Part shown: positions 24,049-32,697 of the stretch, piece by piece
Layout of the letters: each line of letters begins with the position of its first letter
Position numbering within the stretch: the stretch's first letter is position 1
NCBI GenBank assembly: GCA_025056955.1
Contig: JANWYL010000003.1
Span: 1-32,838 of the forward strand
DNA length: 32,838 nt
Reading direction: 5' to 3'
Source of the DNA: Sandaracinaceae bacterium
Lineage (GTDB): Bacteria > Myxococcota_A > Polyangia > Polyangiales > Sandaracinaceae
Notes under the pieces: model-generated
Seen by the model: only the letters and a program-made list of their open reading frames with translations
Database searches by the model: none
Told to the model about the DNA's origin: nothing
Program-made: the position numbers and the translations under genes

Positions 24049-27000
24049 ATGCCGAAAACGCGCCTGCGTTCGTTTTGGCTTGTTTCGATCGCTTTCGTCC
24101 AAGCCTGCTACGGAGGGGGCCTCCCGGAAGGCTGGCGCCAAACCCCTCCCGGAATTGGCCCACGCGTCGTTTGGAACTTTTACACAAAAGGCCTCCCCGA
24201 ACTCCCCCTTCCCAATGATGTGGCGACTTGGCCCGATCCGAGCTCAGCGACAGGGAGGCGCATCAATGCAAGCGAAAACGCGCTCACAAAACTTGAACGC
24301 AACCTGCGGAAGCACTTTAACCTTCTCGACGGATGGGGTACCTATTCCCCAATCACCATCCCATTTGATGGGCCGATAGATACCCAGTCTCTCCTCCGGA
24401 GACAAGGACCGGGGCGAATGCATGCCCGCGACTTCCGAGAGCATGCGATTTATCTCATCGATTTGGAAAGCGGCCTTCCAGTTCCACTTGACCTTGGAAG
24501 CGGAAGCCACCCCTACACCACCCTTCGGCAAGGTGGATTTTTTGACCACGATCCGAGGGGAGACGAGCTTAACCTCCTTTTTGAAAGCGTTGAAGAGGAT
24601 TTAAACAGAAATGGTGTTCTCGATGTGGGTGAAGACAGCGATTTCGACGGGGTTCTCGATCATCCAAATACACCAGATGGAATTCTCCGAGGCACTCCCC
24701 TCGAAGGTGTCGATCGAATGCTTTGGTTTTATGAGCGTGAAACCAACACCCTGGTTTTGCGCACCTTTGTTCCCCTTTTGCCCCGCCGAAAGTATGCTGT
24801 CGTTCTCACCGAGCGCCTGATCGGTGCAAATGGCCACCCGGTGCGTTCACCCTTTCACGTCGTGCATCACCCATCGCAGGTGTGGGAGCTTGCGCGCTTG
24901 CCTGAGATTTTCAAAGCCCATCCTGAGCTTTATGGTGATCTCGCAGAGCTTGGTTGGGACGGTGTGGCCTTCGCTTGGTCTTTTAGCACCCAGTCAACAA
25001 CCGATGAACTCGATGCGATCCGAGATGGCCTTGATGGGAAGGGCCCCTTCGCTTGGCTTGCCCAAGCGATCCCTTTTGACGCCGCTCCCCTTCCCCTCCA
25101 GGGAGGGGGGCGCTGTGGGGATCCTGGGCCAAAGGCCTTCATTGCGCCTGGAGAGCGGGTGCGCTCCATTTTGCGCCGGCTGGCTTCTTTTGGCTTTGGC
25201 CTGAGCGAACAAGCGGCCAAAGACTTTGAAAACAGCTATGCACGTCTTTCGCACGTGGTGGCCTTGGTCTTTGAGACACCTCGTTTTCTTGGCGATCCCG
25301 AGAAAGAAAACCTGGAAGAGGCCTTTGATCTCGATCTTCAAAGCGGAAGGGCGCGCTGGCAACGCGAAAGCGTGCGCATGCTGCTTCTCATCCCCACTGA
25401 GACGGCCTCGCAAAAGCAGCCCTTTCCGGTCCTGCTTTACGCGCATGGCCACACGACAAGCGCAGCTGAAGTCTTGCTTTTTGGAGGCTTTTTCCTTCAG
25501 CACGGGATGGCAGTTGCCGCAATCGATGCCCCAGGTCATGGGCTATCGCTTTCACCAGCCCTTGGCAGCTTGTTGCGTTCGCTCCTTTCGAGCGAATGCC
25601 TTGAAGGGCTCGCCCGCGCGATTCTTTTGGGCAGAGCCCCCGACCTCGATGGAGATGGCGCACCAGACAGCGGTCCCCTCTTTTGGACGGCCTACGCAGC
25701 CCACACCAGGGACTCGGTGCGCCAGTCGGCCATCGATCAGCTTACCGCCCTCCGTGTGCTTCGCGCCTTTAACGGCATCCGCCTTGCCAAGCCCCTTCAC
25801 CTTCCGCTCCCTGTGGGAAGAAGCCTCCTTGGAGCAGGCGCACCAAGCCATGTGGACTTTGATGGCGATTACAACCGCGATGGACGCCCGGATCTTGCTG
25901 GCGATTTCGATGGAAACGGTGTGCCTGATCTCGGTGGGCCGGCTGTACCTTACCGCATGGCAGGAACCTCAATGGGTGGCATCTTGAGCGCTCTCGTCGC
26001 AGGGCTTGAGCCAACCATCGATGCCACCGTGTCTTTTATCGGAGGTGGAGGGTTGGGTGATATCGCCATCCGGACGAATAACCCAGTCGTCCGAGCGGCC
26101 TTGCACCTGCGCATCATGGGCCCCTTTGTGGTCACAGAAAGGGGGGGAAATCCCCAGCAGAGTGCCTGTCGATCGGATCAGTTCTCTGTCCAAGTGGTGG
26201 GGGCCTTCCTCGGAAGGGAAGAAAAGAGCGAAATCGCCTGCGTGGATGGAGATCTGCTTGGGCCTCGGGATGTGCTCCTTGTCCGCAACCTCTCCAAAGG
26301 CCTGGTTGGGTGTGCGGGAGCAACCAAAGGTGAAGCCGGCCGATTTCGTGTAGCCATTCCCTCTGACATTGGGGACAGGTGGGTGATTGAAATCTATCGC
26401 GATGCCCTTGGAGCCGTTGATTTTAGCAATTGCAAGTTTTCTCCTTCGCTCCCTCCAGCAAGGGTGATCGATCGGTGGGAGTCAGCACTTGCGCATGAGG
26501 AATGCGAAAGGTGTTCAAGGTGGGGAAACCAACGCATGGCTCCAGATGATCCCCTTCGTTCCCCAGCTGAGGGGATGGCCCTGCGCAGACAAAGCCCGAA
26601 GCTCAGGAGGCTTTTCACCTTGGCCCAAGCAGCACTCGAGCGAGGCGACCCGATCAACTATGTTCGAAGGGTTTTTCTCGATCCCATTTCCCTCCACCCA
26701 AGAAGCCTGCTCATCATTCCAAGCGCAGGTGATCCGGATGTTCCCGTCTCGACGGCTTATTCCCTTGCGCGTGCAGCAGGGATTCTCCCCTTTTTACCTG
26801 CGGATGCACCCCCCCACCTCACACCCTACCGGGCCCCATCAACCTTCGAGGTACGCCATGGTTTTGCCTCTCCAAATGACGTGCTCATCGCTTGGCATGC
26901 GACCGAGGGAATTGCTCGATTTGGGCGTCACCCAGTTCCCGGTGCGGCTTTTTTCCTTGTTGATATCGACGATCTATCCGATGGGCGCGCTGCTTTTCGA

Positions 27001-27363
27001 ACGAGTGATGGCAAGGGAATTCCAATCAAGCAAGGAGGTGTTCAACCACCGCGGCTTTCGCCACCCCTCCGATGGTCACGGCTCTCCTCGCCCCTTTGGG
27101 ACTCAGATGGAACTTGGGTTTGGGAATACCAGCGAGGTGCACCTACCTCAGCGCTCGTCACAACCTATTTCAACCCCTATGGCGCCCATGCCCCATCCAC
27201 CCTTTTTGACCCAGATACACCCTTTGACGCCCCTGTTTACACCTTTGGCCTCATGGGGAGATATCTCTCAACAGGAGGCCGAGACATCCCCTACTTGAGC
27301 AACCCAAGCGGGCACCATTGCCTTGAGGATCTCTCTTGCCCTTTTTTTGAATCTGCCCCTTGA
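24049..27363 (+). CDS. Large lipoprotein with alpha/beta-hydrolase (lipase-like) core and Ca-binding-type loops
   Basis: A 1104-residue lipoprotein with lipobox FVQAC (Cys20). The N-terminal part (LPLPNDVATWPDPSSATG, then a block around FNLLDGWGTYSPITIPFDGPID) resembles the N-terminal region of Pla-1/cef and VolA-type surface lipases. The hydrolase core has an HG oxyanion motif (AHGHTT, His466), the nucleophile elbow GTSMGG (Ser641), a candidate acid in GDPDVP (Asp895/897) and a candidate His937 in VRHGFASP. Asp-rich loops of the DxDxDG kind lie at about 184-202, 532-542 and 603-630, like calcium-binding repeats. It is probably surface-exposed, with lipid or ester hydrolysis as a tentative role. 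The ATG 24049 lacks a clear Shine-Dalgarno sequence. It is first in a tight unit with the globin and ATPase genes. Confidence 0.85.
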   Translation: MPKTRLRSFWLVSIAFVQACYGGGLPEGWRQTPPGIGPRVVWNFYTKGLPELPLPNDVATWPDPSSATGRRINASENALTKLERNLRKHFNLLDGWGTYSPITIPFDGPIDTQSLLRRQGPGRMHARDFREHAIYLIDLESGLPVPLDLGSGSHPYTTLRQGGFFDHDPRGDELNLLFESVEEDLNRNGVLDVGEDSDFDGVLDHPNTPDGILRGTPLEGVDRMLWFYERETNTLVLRTFVPLLPRRKYAVVLTERLIGANGHPVRSPFHVVHHPSQVWELARLPEIFKAHPELYGDLAELGWDGVAFAWSFSTQSTTDELDAIRDGLDGKGPFAWLAQAIPFDAAPLPLQGGGRCGDPGPKAFIAPGERVRSILRRLASFGFGLSEQAAKDFENSYARLSHVVALVFETPRFLGDPEKENLEEAFDLDLQSGRARWQRESVRMLLLIPTETASQKQPFPVLLYAHGHTTSAAEVLLFGGFFLQHGMAVAAIDAPGHGLSLSPALGSLLRSLLSSECLEGLARAILLGRAPDLDGDGAPDSGPLFWTAYAAHTRDSVRQSAIDQLTALRVLRAFNGIRLAKPLHLPLPVGRSLLGAGAPSHVDFDGDYNRDGRPDLAGDFDGNGVPDLGGPAVPYRMAGTSMGGILSALVAGLEPTIDATVSFIGGGGLGDIAIRTNNPVVRAALHLRIMGPFVVTERGGNPQQSACRSDQFSVQVVGAFLGREEKSEIACVDGDLLGPRDVLLVRNLSKGLVGCAGATKGEAGRFRVAIPSDIGDRWVIEIYRDALGAVDFSNCKFSPSLPPARVIDRWESALAHEECERCSRWGNQRMAPDDPLRSPAEGMALRRQSPKLRRLFTLAQAALERGDPINYVRRVFLDPISLHPRSLLIIPSAGDPDVPVSTAYSLARAAGILPFLPADAPPHLTPYRAPSTFEVRHGFASPNDVLIAWHATEGIARFGRHPVPGAAFFLVDIDDLSDGRAAFRTSDGKGIPIKQGGVQPPRLSPPLRWSRLSSPLWDSDGTWVWEYQRGAPTSALVTTYFNPYGAHAPSTLFDPDTPFDAPVYTFGLMGRYLSTGGRDIPYLSNPSGHHCLEDLSCPFFESAP

Positions 27364-27371
27364 TTGTGACG

Positions 27372-27752
27372 ATGGGTGAGGAGCAAAAGGGATCAAGGGA
27401 AGAAACGCTCAAGCTTTTAAGGGAGCTAAGCCATGCCTTGGTTCAGAGGATGGCAAAGGACCCGATGATCGGCTTCTATTTTGCCCATACCGATCTTGAG
27501 CGCCTGGCAAGGCTTGAGTTTCAACACCTTGCGCGGCTTTTTGGCTTCGATATCCCTTACGAAGGGAGGCCTCTTGAAGAGGTCCACTACCCAAGGCGCA
27601 TCTTTGAGGGCCATTTCCATCGCCGCCTCGTTTTGCTGAAGGAAGTCCTTGAGGAGCTCGGCGCGCCTTCTGAGATCCGCAAGCACTGGCTCGAGATGAG
27701 CCTAAAGGAAAAAGATCGCATTGTGCACCCCCACAAGGGTGCATGTGCCTAA
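27372..27752 (+). CDS. Truncated (2-on-2) haemoglobin
   Basis: A 126-residue truncated-globin-like protein. Family features visible are KDPMIGFYFAHTDLERLARLE (about 29-49, with a candidate CD1 Phe), the Y-x-G in IPYEGRPLEEVH, and the proximal histidine in EGHFHRRL (His81). The spacing between the VH and HF motifs is that of bacterial trHb, best matching group I. Truncated globins bind O2 or NO, and several detoxify NO. ATG 27372 is chosen; TTG 27360 would add four residues and overlap the upstream stop. No clear Shine-Dalgarno sequence is present, so it may be coupled to the lipase gene 8 bases upstream. It overlaps or abuts the ATPase gene, implying a single message. Confidence 0.85.
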   Translation: MGEEQKGSREETLKLLRELSHALVQRMAKDPMIGFYFAHTDLERLARLEFQHLARLFGFDIPYEGRPLEEVHYPRRIFEGHFHRRLVLLKEVLEELGAPSEIRKHWLEMSLKEKDRIVHPHKGACA

Positions 27753-30534
27753 GATGGGCCTTAAGGCCGAGATTGCCCGCCTGCACAAAGGGGTGGCGAG
27801 GGCAGAAGCAGTGTGTCAAAGCCAGCCAGTGTCTCATCGGGCTTGGCACGCACTCGAGGCAAAAGAAGTACTGAGCCTCCTTGGAAGCAGGGAGGAAGGG
27901 CTTTCGAGTGAGGAGGCAAGAAAGCGCCTCCTCCGGGATGGGCCCAATCAGATCGAGCCAGCGGATGGCCTGAGCTGGCTTTCAAAGCTCCTCCGGCAAT
28001 TCATCGAGCCTTTGGTTGTTGTCCTCATTGCCTCTTCCCTGCTTTCGCTTGCGCTTGGCGACACAGTGGATGCGCTTGTGATTGGAATTGTCGTGATCAT
28101 CAATGGGATCATTGGATTTGTCCAAGAATTTCGGGCCGAACGGGCGATCCAATCCCTCGGACGCCTGCTTGTGACAGAGGCTTCCGTGCTCCGTGACGGT
28201 CGCCCCCAGCGCATTCCAAGCGCATCCTTGGTGGTTGGGGACATCGTCTTTTTGAGCTCGGGTGATGGCGTCCCTGCCGATATCCGTTTGCTTGAAAGCA
28301 AAGAACTCCTGGTCGAAGAAGCTGCGCTGACCGGTGAATCGGTACCGGTTGAAAAATCACCCGCGCTTCTCCCCCAAGAGACAGCCCTTCCCGAAAGGAG
28401 CAACATGGTGTATGCGGGTTCGGCTGTGGTGCATGGCCGGGGTCACGGGGTGGTTGTCGCCACGGGCAAGGAAAGCGAGGCAGGGCGAATCGCGAGGCTC
28501 ATGAAAGAAACCAAGGGGATTGAAACACCGCTCACCAGGCGAATCCGCCGCCTCTCCAGAGCCCTCGTCTGGACTGTGCTCGGGATCGCTTTTGTGCTCT
28601 TTGTGATCGAGCTCCTCCGCGGAAGACCTCTGGACGAGACCTTCAACGCAGCTGTGGCTTTGGCAGTTGCAGCCATTCCCGAGGGGCTCCCTGCTGCAGT
28701 GACTGTGCTCCTTGCGGTTGGCACCCAAGCCATGGCCCGCCGCAACGCCCTGATTCGGCAACTGCCTGCCGTCGAAACCCTTGGGAGCACCACGGTGATC
28801 TGCACCGACAAAACGGGAACACTCACCCAAAATCAAATGACAGTCACAAGCGCTGTGATTGGAAATGAGTGGGTGGAAATCGGAGGGGTCGGGATGGACC
28901 TCAAAGGTGATTTCTTGCTCCGTGGCGCTCCAATCGGCCATTCACCTGGTTTGATCGAAGTTCTCCGTGCAGGTGCATTGTGCAACGAAAGCCGGTTGGA
29001 GCTGAGTGCACAGGGGCTTAGGGCAGAGGGAGATCCAACAGAAATCGCTTTGATCATCGCTGCCCATAAGGGGGGTGTGCGCAAGGAGGAACTCAGCCAG
29101 TGGAAACGCCTCGACATCATCCCCTTTGAGTCGGCACGCATGTACATGGCCACCCTTCATGAAAAAGAGGGTGATCCATCCCAATCGATTGCCTACGTCA
29201 AAGGCTCGTCAGAAGCCTTGCTCCACCGATGCACCGATCAAATCCTTCTCGATGGCACCATTCACCCAATCGATCACAAAAAGCTTGAGCAAAGCGTCGA
29301 AGCCATGGCTTCGCAGGGCATGAGGGTGCTTGTGATCGCACGCAAGATGTTGGGCAAAACCCATCGACTTGACCATGAGGAATTGCACCATCTCACCCTC
29401 ATCGGTCTTGTTGGAATGATCGATCCCCCAAGGCCCCGGGCACGCGAAGCGGTGATCCGCTGCCAGGAAGCAGGAATCATGGTCAAGATGATCACCGGCG
29501 ACCACGCAAGCACAGCAAAAGCGATCGCCAAGGCACTTTCGATTGAAGGTTCACGCGATTCAAAGGGCGAGCTCGAGGTGCTTAGCGGCCGGGAAATCGC
29601 CCTCCTCGATGAAGAAGTCCTCGCGAAACGCGTTCTTTCGACGGCGGTCTTTGCAAGGGTCCTCCCCGAGCAAAAGCTGAGCCTGGTCAAAGCCCTCCAA
29701 AAAAGGGGGCAAATCGTTGCGATGACGGGAGATGGAGTCAACGATGCTCCTGCCCTTAAGCAAGCCGATATCGGAATCGCCATGGGACGCCAAGGCACAG
29801 AAGTCGCGCGAGCAGCTGCCGCGATGGTGCTCACCGATGATGATTTCGCAACGATCGCTGCTGCCGTTGAAGAGGGGAGAGCCATCTACGACAACTTGGT
29901 GAAATTCATCGCATGGACACTGCCCACGAACGGTGGCGAAGCGGTGGTGCTTCTTGCAGCGATGCTCCTCGGCACAGAGCTCCCCGTGCTCCCCTTGCAT
30001 CTCCTCTGGATCAACATGAGCACTGCTCTGCTCCTTGGCACTTCCCTCATCTTCGAAGTTCGGGAGCCTGGGCTAATGCAAAGGCCGCCTCGTTCACCCA
30101 AAGAATCCTTGATCGACCGCAACCTCCTCATCCGCACCATCCTCGTAAGCCTCGCCATGGGGATCACGGCATTTGCCCTCTTTGAAACGGCGCAATCCCA
30201 TGGTGAAAAGATCGAAGCAGCGCGCACCATTGCAATGAATACCGTGGTTGTGGTTGAGGTGGGTTATCTCTTTGCCTGCAGATCCCTGCGCCATACCCTC
30301 TTTCAAATCGGCTTTTTCACCAACCCATGGGTGTTTGGAGCGTCCTTTCTCATGCTCATCACCCAGCTTGGAATCACCTACCTCCCCTTCTTCAACCGCA
30401 TCCTTCACACTGGACCAATCGAGTGGTGGTGGTGGGTGGTTTTGAGTGGGCTTGGCTTCCTTGTGTATCTTGCCGCTGAACTCAAAAAGGTGCTTTGGAA
30501 GGGTGATTTGGATGTGCGTGGAACCCTTCGCTGA
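27745..30534 (+). CDS. CtpF/P2A-like cation-transporting P-type ATPase
   Basis: About 929 residues. All P-type motifs are present: LTGES in the actuator domain, phosphorylated Asp in DKTGTLT (Asp355), KGSSEAL, MITGDH and TGDGVNDAPAL in the hinge. The M4 segment carries PEGLP, as in Ca and Na/K-type pumps. M5 has NGGEA. M6 reads LLWINMSTALLLG, lacking the Asp of SERCA-type sites but resembling the CtpF subfamily as I recall it. The EPGLMQRPPRSPKE block after M6 is also typical. The start is GTG 27745, with AAGGG 5 bases upstream; ATG 27754 is the alternative, and either overlaps or abuts the globin stop. It is an inner-membrane pump, probably exporting Ca or another cation. It follows the truncated globin directly. 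Confidence 0.92.
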   Translation: MPKMGLKAEIARLHKGVARAEAVCQSQPVSHRAWHALEAKEVLSLLGSREEGLSSEEARKRLLRDGPNQIEPADGLSWLSKLLRQFIEPLVVVLIASSLLSLALGDTVDALVIGIVVIINGIIGFVQEFRAERAIQSLGRLLVTEASVLRDGRPQRIPSASLVVGDIVFLSSGDGVPADIRLLESKELLVEEAALTGESVPVEKSPALLPQETALPERSNMVYAGSAVVHGRGHGVVVATGKESEAGRIARLMKETKGIETPLTRRIRRLSRALVWTVLGIAFVLFVIELLRGRPLDETFNAAVALAVAAIPEGLPAAVTVLLAVGTQAMARRNALIRQLPAVETLGSTTVICTDKTGTLTQNQMTVTSAVIGNEWVEIGGVGMDLKGDFLLRGAPIGHSPGLIEVLRAGALCNESRLELSAQGLRAEGDPTEIALIIAAHKGGVRKEELSQWKRLDIIPFESARMYMATLHEKEGDPSQSIAYVKGSSEALLHRCTDQILLDGTIHPIDHKKLEQSVEAMASQGMRVLVIARKMLGKTHRLDHEELHHLTLIGLVGMIDPPRPRAREAVIRCQEAGIMVKMITGDHASTAKAIAKALSIEGSRDSKGELEVLSGREIALLDEEVLAKRVLSTAVFARVLPEQKLSLVKALQKRGQIVAMTGDGVNDAPALKQADIGIAMGRQGTEVARAAAAMVLTDDDFATIAAAVEEGRAIYDNLVKFIAWTLPTNGGEAVVLLAAMLLGTELPVLPLHLLWINMSTALLLGTSLIFEVREPGLMQRPPRSPKESLIDRNLLIRTILVSLAMGITAFALFETAQSHGEKIEAARTIAMNTVVVVEVGYLFACRSLRHTLFQIGFFTNPWVFGASFLMLITQLGITYLPFFNRILHTGPIEWWWWVVLSGLGFLVYLAAELKKVLWKGDLDVRGTLR

Positions 30535-30546
30535 ACGACAGGTTGA

Positions 30547-31497
30547 TCAGGTGCCAACACCCTCCCGATGCGCGCGGATGGCTTCGCGGGCGGGACCGAA
30601 ATCTTTTGGGCCTTGGACCGAGATGGCCTGAACGCCTTCAAGGGTGCGTTTGACCATGCCGGTAAGCGCATTCCCTGGGCCAATCTCGACAAAAAGGCTC
30701 ACGCCATCGGCATGCATGCGCCGGAGGCTTTCCTCCCAACGCACGGGGCGGCTCACTTGGCGGATGAGGGCTTCTCGGGCTTTTTCCGGCGAGCAAAGCG
30801 GCAAAGCGTCGATATTGGCATAGATCGGGACCCTCGGGCTTTGAAAGCGCATCCTGCGGATATAGGGCTCAAGGGCCTCTTCAGCGCTTCTCATGAGGCT
30901 GGAATGGAAAGGGGCGCTTACGGGCAAAGGCATGGCCCGGCCGCCAAGCTTTTTCACGCGCTCACTCACCATTTCCACAGCCCGAGCATGGCCTGCAATC
31001 ACGATTTGGCCTGGTGAGTTGTAGTTGACAGGCTCGACCACTTCGCCGCTTTCCCTTTGGACTTCCTCACAGAGGTTGCAAAGGGCCTCCCGGCTCACCT
31101 TGAGGATGGCGCTCATCGCTCCTACGCCAAGGGGGACTGCTTCTTGCATGAGTTTTCCGCGCAAGCGGACGATTTCAACTGTTTCTTCGAAGTCAATTGT
31201 GCCTGCCACCACATTGGCGGTGTATTCGCCAAGGCTATGGCCGGCCACGCAATCGGGAGTTTCTCCGAAAGCCTTGTAGATGGCAATCGAAGTCACAAGC
31301 ACAGCTGGCTGCGTGTGCTCTGTCAGGCGCAAGCTTTCCTCTGGGCCTTCAAAGCAAAGGCGACTTAAAGAAAAGCCAAGTACATGATCGGCAATTTCAA
31401 AGAGCGAACGCGCCTCTTCGCTTGATTCAAAAACCTCTCGGCCCATTCCAACCCGCTGGGCACCTTGGCCAGGAAAAATGAACGCGACTTTGCCCAT
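30547..31497 (-). CDS. fabD: Malonyl-CoA:ACP transacylase
   Basis: A 316-residue FabD that loads malonate onto acyl carrier protein for fatty-acid synthesis. The active-site GHSLGEY has Ser88, Arg113 lies in RLRGKLMQ, and the catalytic His is in APFHSSLM (His198). The N-terminal FIFPGQGAQ and C-terminal EIGPGNALTGMVKR are typical. The start ATG (31495-31497) has GAGG 9 bases upstream; an upstream ATG at 31512 would add five residues. Its stop lies 12 bases from the convergent ATPase stop. No other fab gene is in the window; upstream on the same strand are two uncharacterised genes. Polyketide acyltransferase domains are related, but the standalone length favours FabD. Confidence 0.96.
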   Translation of the reverse strand: MGKVAFIFPGQGAQRVGMGREVFESSEEARSLFEIADHVLGFSLSRLCFEGPEESLRLTEHTQPAVLVTSIAIYKAFGETPDCVAGHSLGEYTANVVAGTIDFEETVEIVRLRGKLMQEAVPLGVGAMSAILKVSREALCNLCEEVQRESGEVVEPVNYNSPGQIVIAGHARAVEMVSERVKKLGGRAMPLPVSAPFHSSLMRSAEEALEPYIRRMRFQSPRVPIYANIDALPLCSPEKAREALIRQVSRPVRWEESLRRMHADGVSLFVEIGPGNALTGMVKRTLEGVQAISVQGPKDFGPAREAIRAHREGVGT

Positions 31498-31514
31498 TGC
31501 CTTTGGCCTCATGC

Positions 31515-32129
31515 TTAACCTCGAAAATCATGTCTTCGCCAACGCTCAAGCACAAAGTAGTTGAGGGGAATCCGAAGAGGGCCAAGCGCGACATAGGCTT
31601 TGCCAACCAAAAGGTCGGGGTTATCGCCATAGACCTGTACCAAGTAGTCGCGAAGGGGAGGACCGAAGAAGCCGTTTCCTCCAAGGCCATAGTCAAGAAG
31701 GAGGGCATTGGGATAGCGGTCATCCCGCGAACCCTTGACCACGCGATGGACCCGAAAGAAGCCAAAACGGCGTGGGGCCTCATCGCTTGGAAGCAGTCGA
31801 GGAGGCGCCTCGTCCGGAAGGCGGGGACATGAAATGTTATAGCCTTGAATGAAAGGCTCAGGACCACCTTTGACGCGGGGAGGGCCCTCGTAGAAGCCCT
31901 TCACAAAGCGGCGCAAGCCAACGAGGGAGTAGAGCCGGACGCAATTGGCGCCATTCCACTCCCAGCCAGCAAGGCTTTCCAAATGAGGTGCTTCGCCTTG
32001 GATCATGATCGCCTCGAGGTGGGAAATGCGCGCTTTCTGCACCAAGCTGAGCCAAGTCCAGCGCTCCCCAGTTGGGCTGAGCAGCATCCGGCTTGGAACA
32101 AGCGCGTTTGAAGGCCCTTGCCCAGTCAT
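31515..32129 (-). CDS. Uncharacterised conserved-looking protein
   Basis: About 204 residues from ATG 32127-32129; a TTG at 32156 would add nine. There is no signal peptide or membrane helix. The C-terminal half (FVKGFYEGPPRVKGGP, PNALLLDYGLGGNGFFG, LRDYLVQVYGDNPDLLVGKAYVALG, IPLNYFVLERWRR) is compact and motif-rich and looks conserved. I recall similar endings in myxobacterial proteins but cannot name the family. Many Gly, Pro and aromatic residues suggest a beta-rich fold, possibly ligand-binding or lipid-related. It lies 17 bases upstream of fabD and 39 bases after the DUF6918-like gene, so all three are probably co-transcribed. The function is unknown. Confidence 0.75.
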   Translation of the reverse strand: MTGQGPSNALVPSRMLLSPTGERWTWLSLVQKARISHLEAIMIQGEAPHLESLAGWEWNGANCVRLYSLVGLRRFVKGFYEGPPRVKGGPEPFIQGYNISCPRLPDEAPPRLLPSDEAPRRFGFFRVHRVVKGSRDDRYPNALLLDYGLGGNGFFGPPLRDYLVQVYGDNPDLLVGKAYVALGPLRIPLNYFVLERWRRHDFRG

Positions 32130-32168
32130 TCCCAGGCCCCAAGCCTTGCGAGGCAATCGCCCAACCGA

Positions 32169-32609
32169 CTAGCTCCCATGCTTTTCAATCAGCCGAGCCA
32201 CCCGAGGGACGGCCTGCTCAACGTTGCTCTTTGCCAAGGGGCGGAGGCGTTCGTAGGTGGCTTTGATCACCCCGCTTCGGCTCCGCTGGGCGCGGGCATC
32301 GGTAATGGCCAAAAGTGCATCTGCAACGCGGCTGGCTTGCTTTTCAAAATAAGGCACAATCGGCTCGGCCTTTTGCTTGGCCTCCATGTAGATGGGCTCG
32401 ATGGCTTCGGCAAATTCCGGAAGCAAGTGTTCAACCACTTCCTGAATGAAGCCTGGCCGAATGCTTTTTACGGCCTTGTAGCCCGCCTTGATCGCCATGC
32501 CTGAAAGGCCCCCTTTCGATTCGACCTCTGCTTCGATGATGTCCAAGCATTCTTTGACCACTTGGGCCTTGCGCCCTTCATTTGTGAGGATTTCAACGAG
32601 TTTTCCCAT
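32169..32609 (-). CDS. DUF6918-like small helical protein
   Basis: A 146-residue, mostly helical protein with no signal peptide or membrane helix. It contains GLSGMAIKAGYKAVKSIRPG (about 35-54), VADALLAITDARAQRSRSG (about 95-113) and a C-terminal YERLRPLAKSNVEQAVPRVARLIEKHG. I recall this pattern from the DUF6918 family of actinobacteria and myxobacteria, which has no known function. The start ATG (32607-32609) has a strong GGGAGG 5-6 bases upstream. It lies between the deacylase-like gene (80-base gap) and the unknown gene upstream of fabD. The family name is from memory and should be checked by a profile search. Confidence 0.75.
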   Translation of the reverse strand: MGKLVEILTNEGRKAQVVKECLDIIEAEVESKGGLSGMAIKAGYKAVKSIRPGFIQEVVEHLLPEFAEAIEPIYMEAKQKAEPIVPYFEKQASRVADALLAITDARAQRSRSGVIKATYERLRPLAKSNVEQAVPRVARLIEKHGS

Positions 32610-32685
32610 GGAACCTCCCTGCGATCTTTAGCCCAAAATCAGGCAAGCAAACATGCGTTTGTTCTCTACCCAAAGCAGCCATCGT

Positions 32686-32697
32686 TTGCCTAGGCAA
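32686..32697. repeat. 12-bp perfect palindrome at a gene end
   Basis: TTGCCTAGGCAA spans the stop codon of the truncated deacylase-like gene. An inverted repeat CAAAC-ATGC-GTTTG lies at 32648-32661 in the same 80-base gap. Either could form a small RNA hairpin or a protein site; neither is followed by a T-run on the transcribed strand. Confidence 0.3.
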
